Shown here: positions 51,376 to 51,425 of the stretch, piece by piece
Numbering within the stretch: the first letter of the stretch is position 1
Layout: each line of letters starts with the position of its first letter
Source: Limnohabitans sp.
GTDB taxonomy: Bacteria; Pseudomonadota; Gammaproteobacteria; Burkholderiales; Burkholderiaceae_C
Direction: 5' to 3'
DNA: 51,425 nt
Assembly (NCBI RefSeq): GCF_030158565.1
Contig: NZ_JAOASQ010000037.1
Coordinates: 1-51,425, forward strand
Made by a program: the position numbers and the translations under genes
Notes under the pieces: generated by a model
What the model was told of the DNA's origin: nothing
Database searches by the model: none
The model's input: the letters and a program-made list of their open reading frames with translations, nothing else

Positions 51376-51425
51376 TGGGGTGGCTGATGGGGCTCGAACC
51401 CACGACAACAGGAATCACAATCCTG
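51376..51425 (-). tRNA. tRNA-His (GUG), 3' part, truncated by the window edge
   Basis: Read on the minus strand the sequence gives the anticodon arm around TTGTGAT (anticodon GTG), the T-arm with GGTTCGAGCC, the acceptor strand CAGCCACC and an encoded CCA end at 51376-51378. The extra C before CCA pairs with the G at -1 that is specific to tRNA-His. The 5' half lies beyond the window. Confidence 0.95.

Overview
The window looks like a chromosomal core segment of a betaproteobacterium of the order Burkholderiales, most likely a Comamonadaceae member related to Limnohabitans or Rhodoferax. This rests on the GC-rich codon use, the Burkholderiales-type families DUF3348 and DUF2894, a 6S RNA gene directly after zapA, a Bug-type (tripartite tricarboxylate) binding protein, and a cbb3 oxidase plus FNR block. 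I see no prophage, insertion sequence, CRISPR array or plasmid gene. The taxon is inferred from family content, not from a search.

Layout. 1-6.3 kb: housekeeping and repair genes (mfd 3' part, serB, an alpha/beta hydrolase, a PLP aminotransferase, nth) with REP-like palindromes in the gaps. 6.6-11.2 kb: a tightly overlapping four-gene operon encoding a DUF3348 protein, a MotA/ExbB/ZorA-like membrane protein with a very long coiled-coil tail, a MotB/OmpA-like partner and a DUF2894 protein. This is the best candidate for an uncharacterised machine in the window. 11.2-18.7 kb: a vitamin B12 uptake and corrinoid operon (btuB, two binding proteins, btuC, btuD, cobQ, then a glutaredoxin) behind a cobalamin riboswitch. 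18.8-21.2 kb: a zapB-like gene, zapA, 6S RNA, a TSUP permease and a SIMPL-domain gene broken by one in-frame stop.

21.3-32.8 kb is a microaerobic respiration block: a TauE/SafE-like membrane protein, hemN, fnr, a small Cys-tailed membrane protein, a short FixH-like protein, ccoG, ccoP, ccoQ, ccoO, ccoN, ccoS, the copper ATPase ccoI and a universal stress protein. Three perfect FNR-type dyads lie at hemN/fnr, before ccoN and between ccoI and usp, so the regulator encoded here probably controls its neighbours. 32.9-40.8 kb: an orphan solute-binding protein, then a malonate locus (malonyl-CoA synthetase, Bug-type binding protein, malonyl-CoA decarboxylase, GntR regulator) with a perfect operator-like dyad and a divergent amidase that may be a malonamidase.

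40.8-51.4 kb: core genes lgt, ilvD, a small cytochrome c, a GlcG/HbpS-like protein, a Bax-inhibitor-1-like membrane protein, rlmD, a DEDD exonuclease, nlpD, pcm, surE, a quinone oxidoreductase and the 3' part of tRNA-His. The surE-pcm-nlpD order is classical, but rpoS, which usually follows nlpD, is absent from its expected place.
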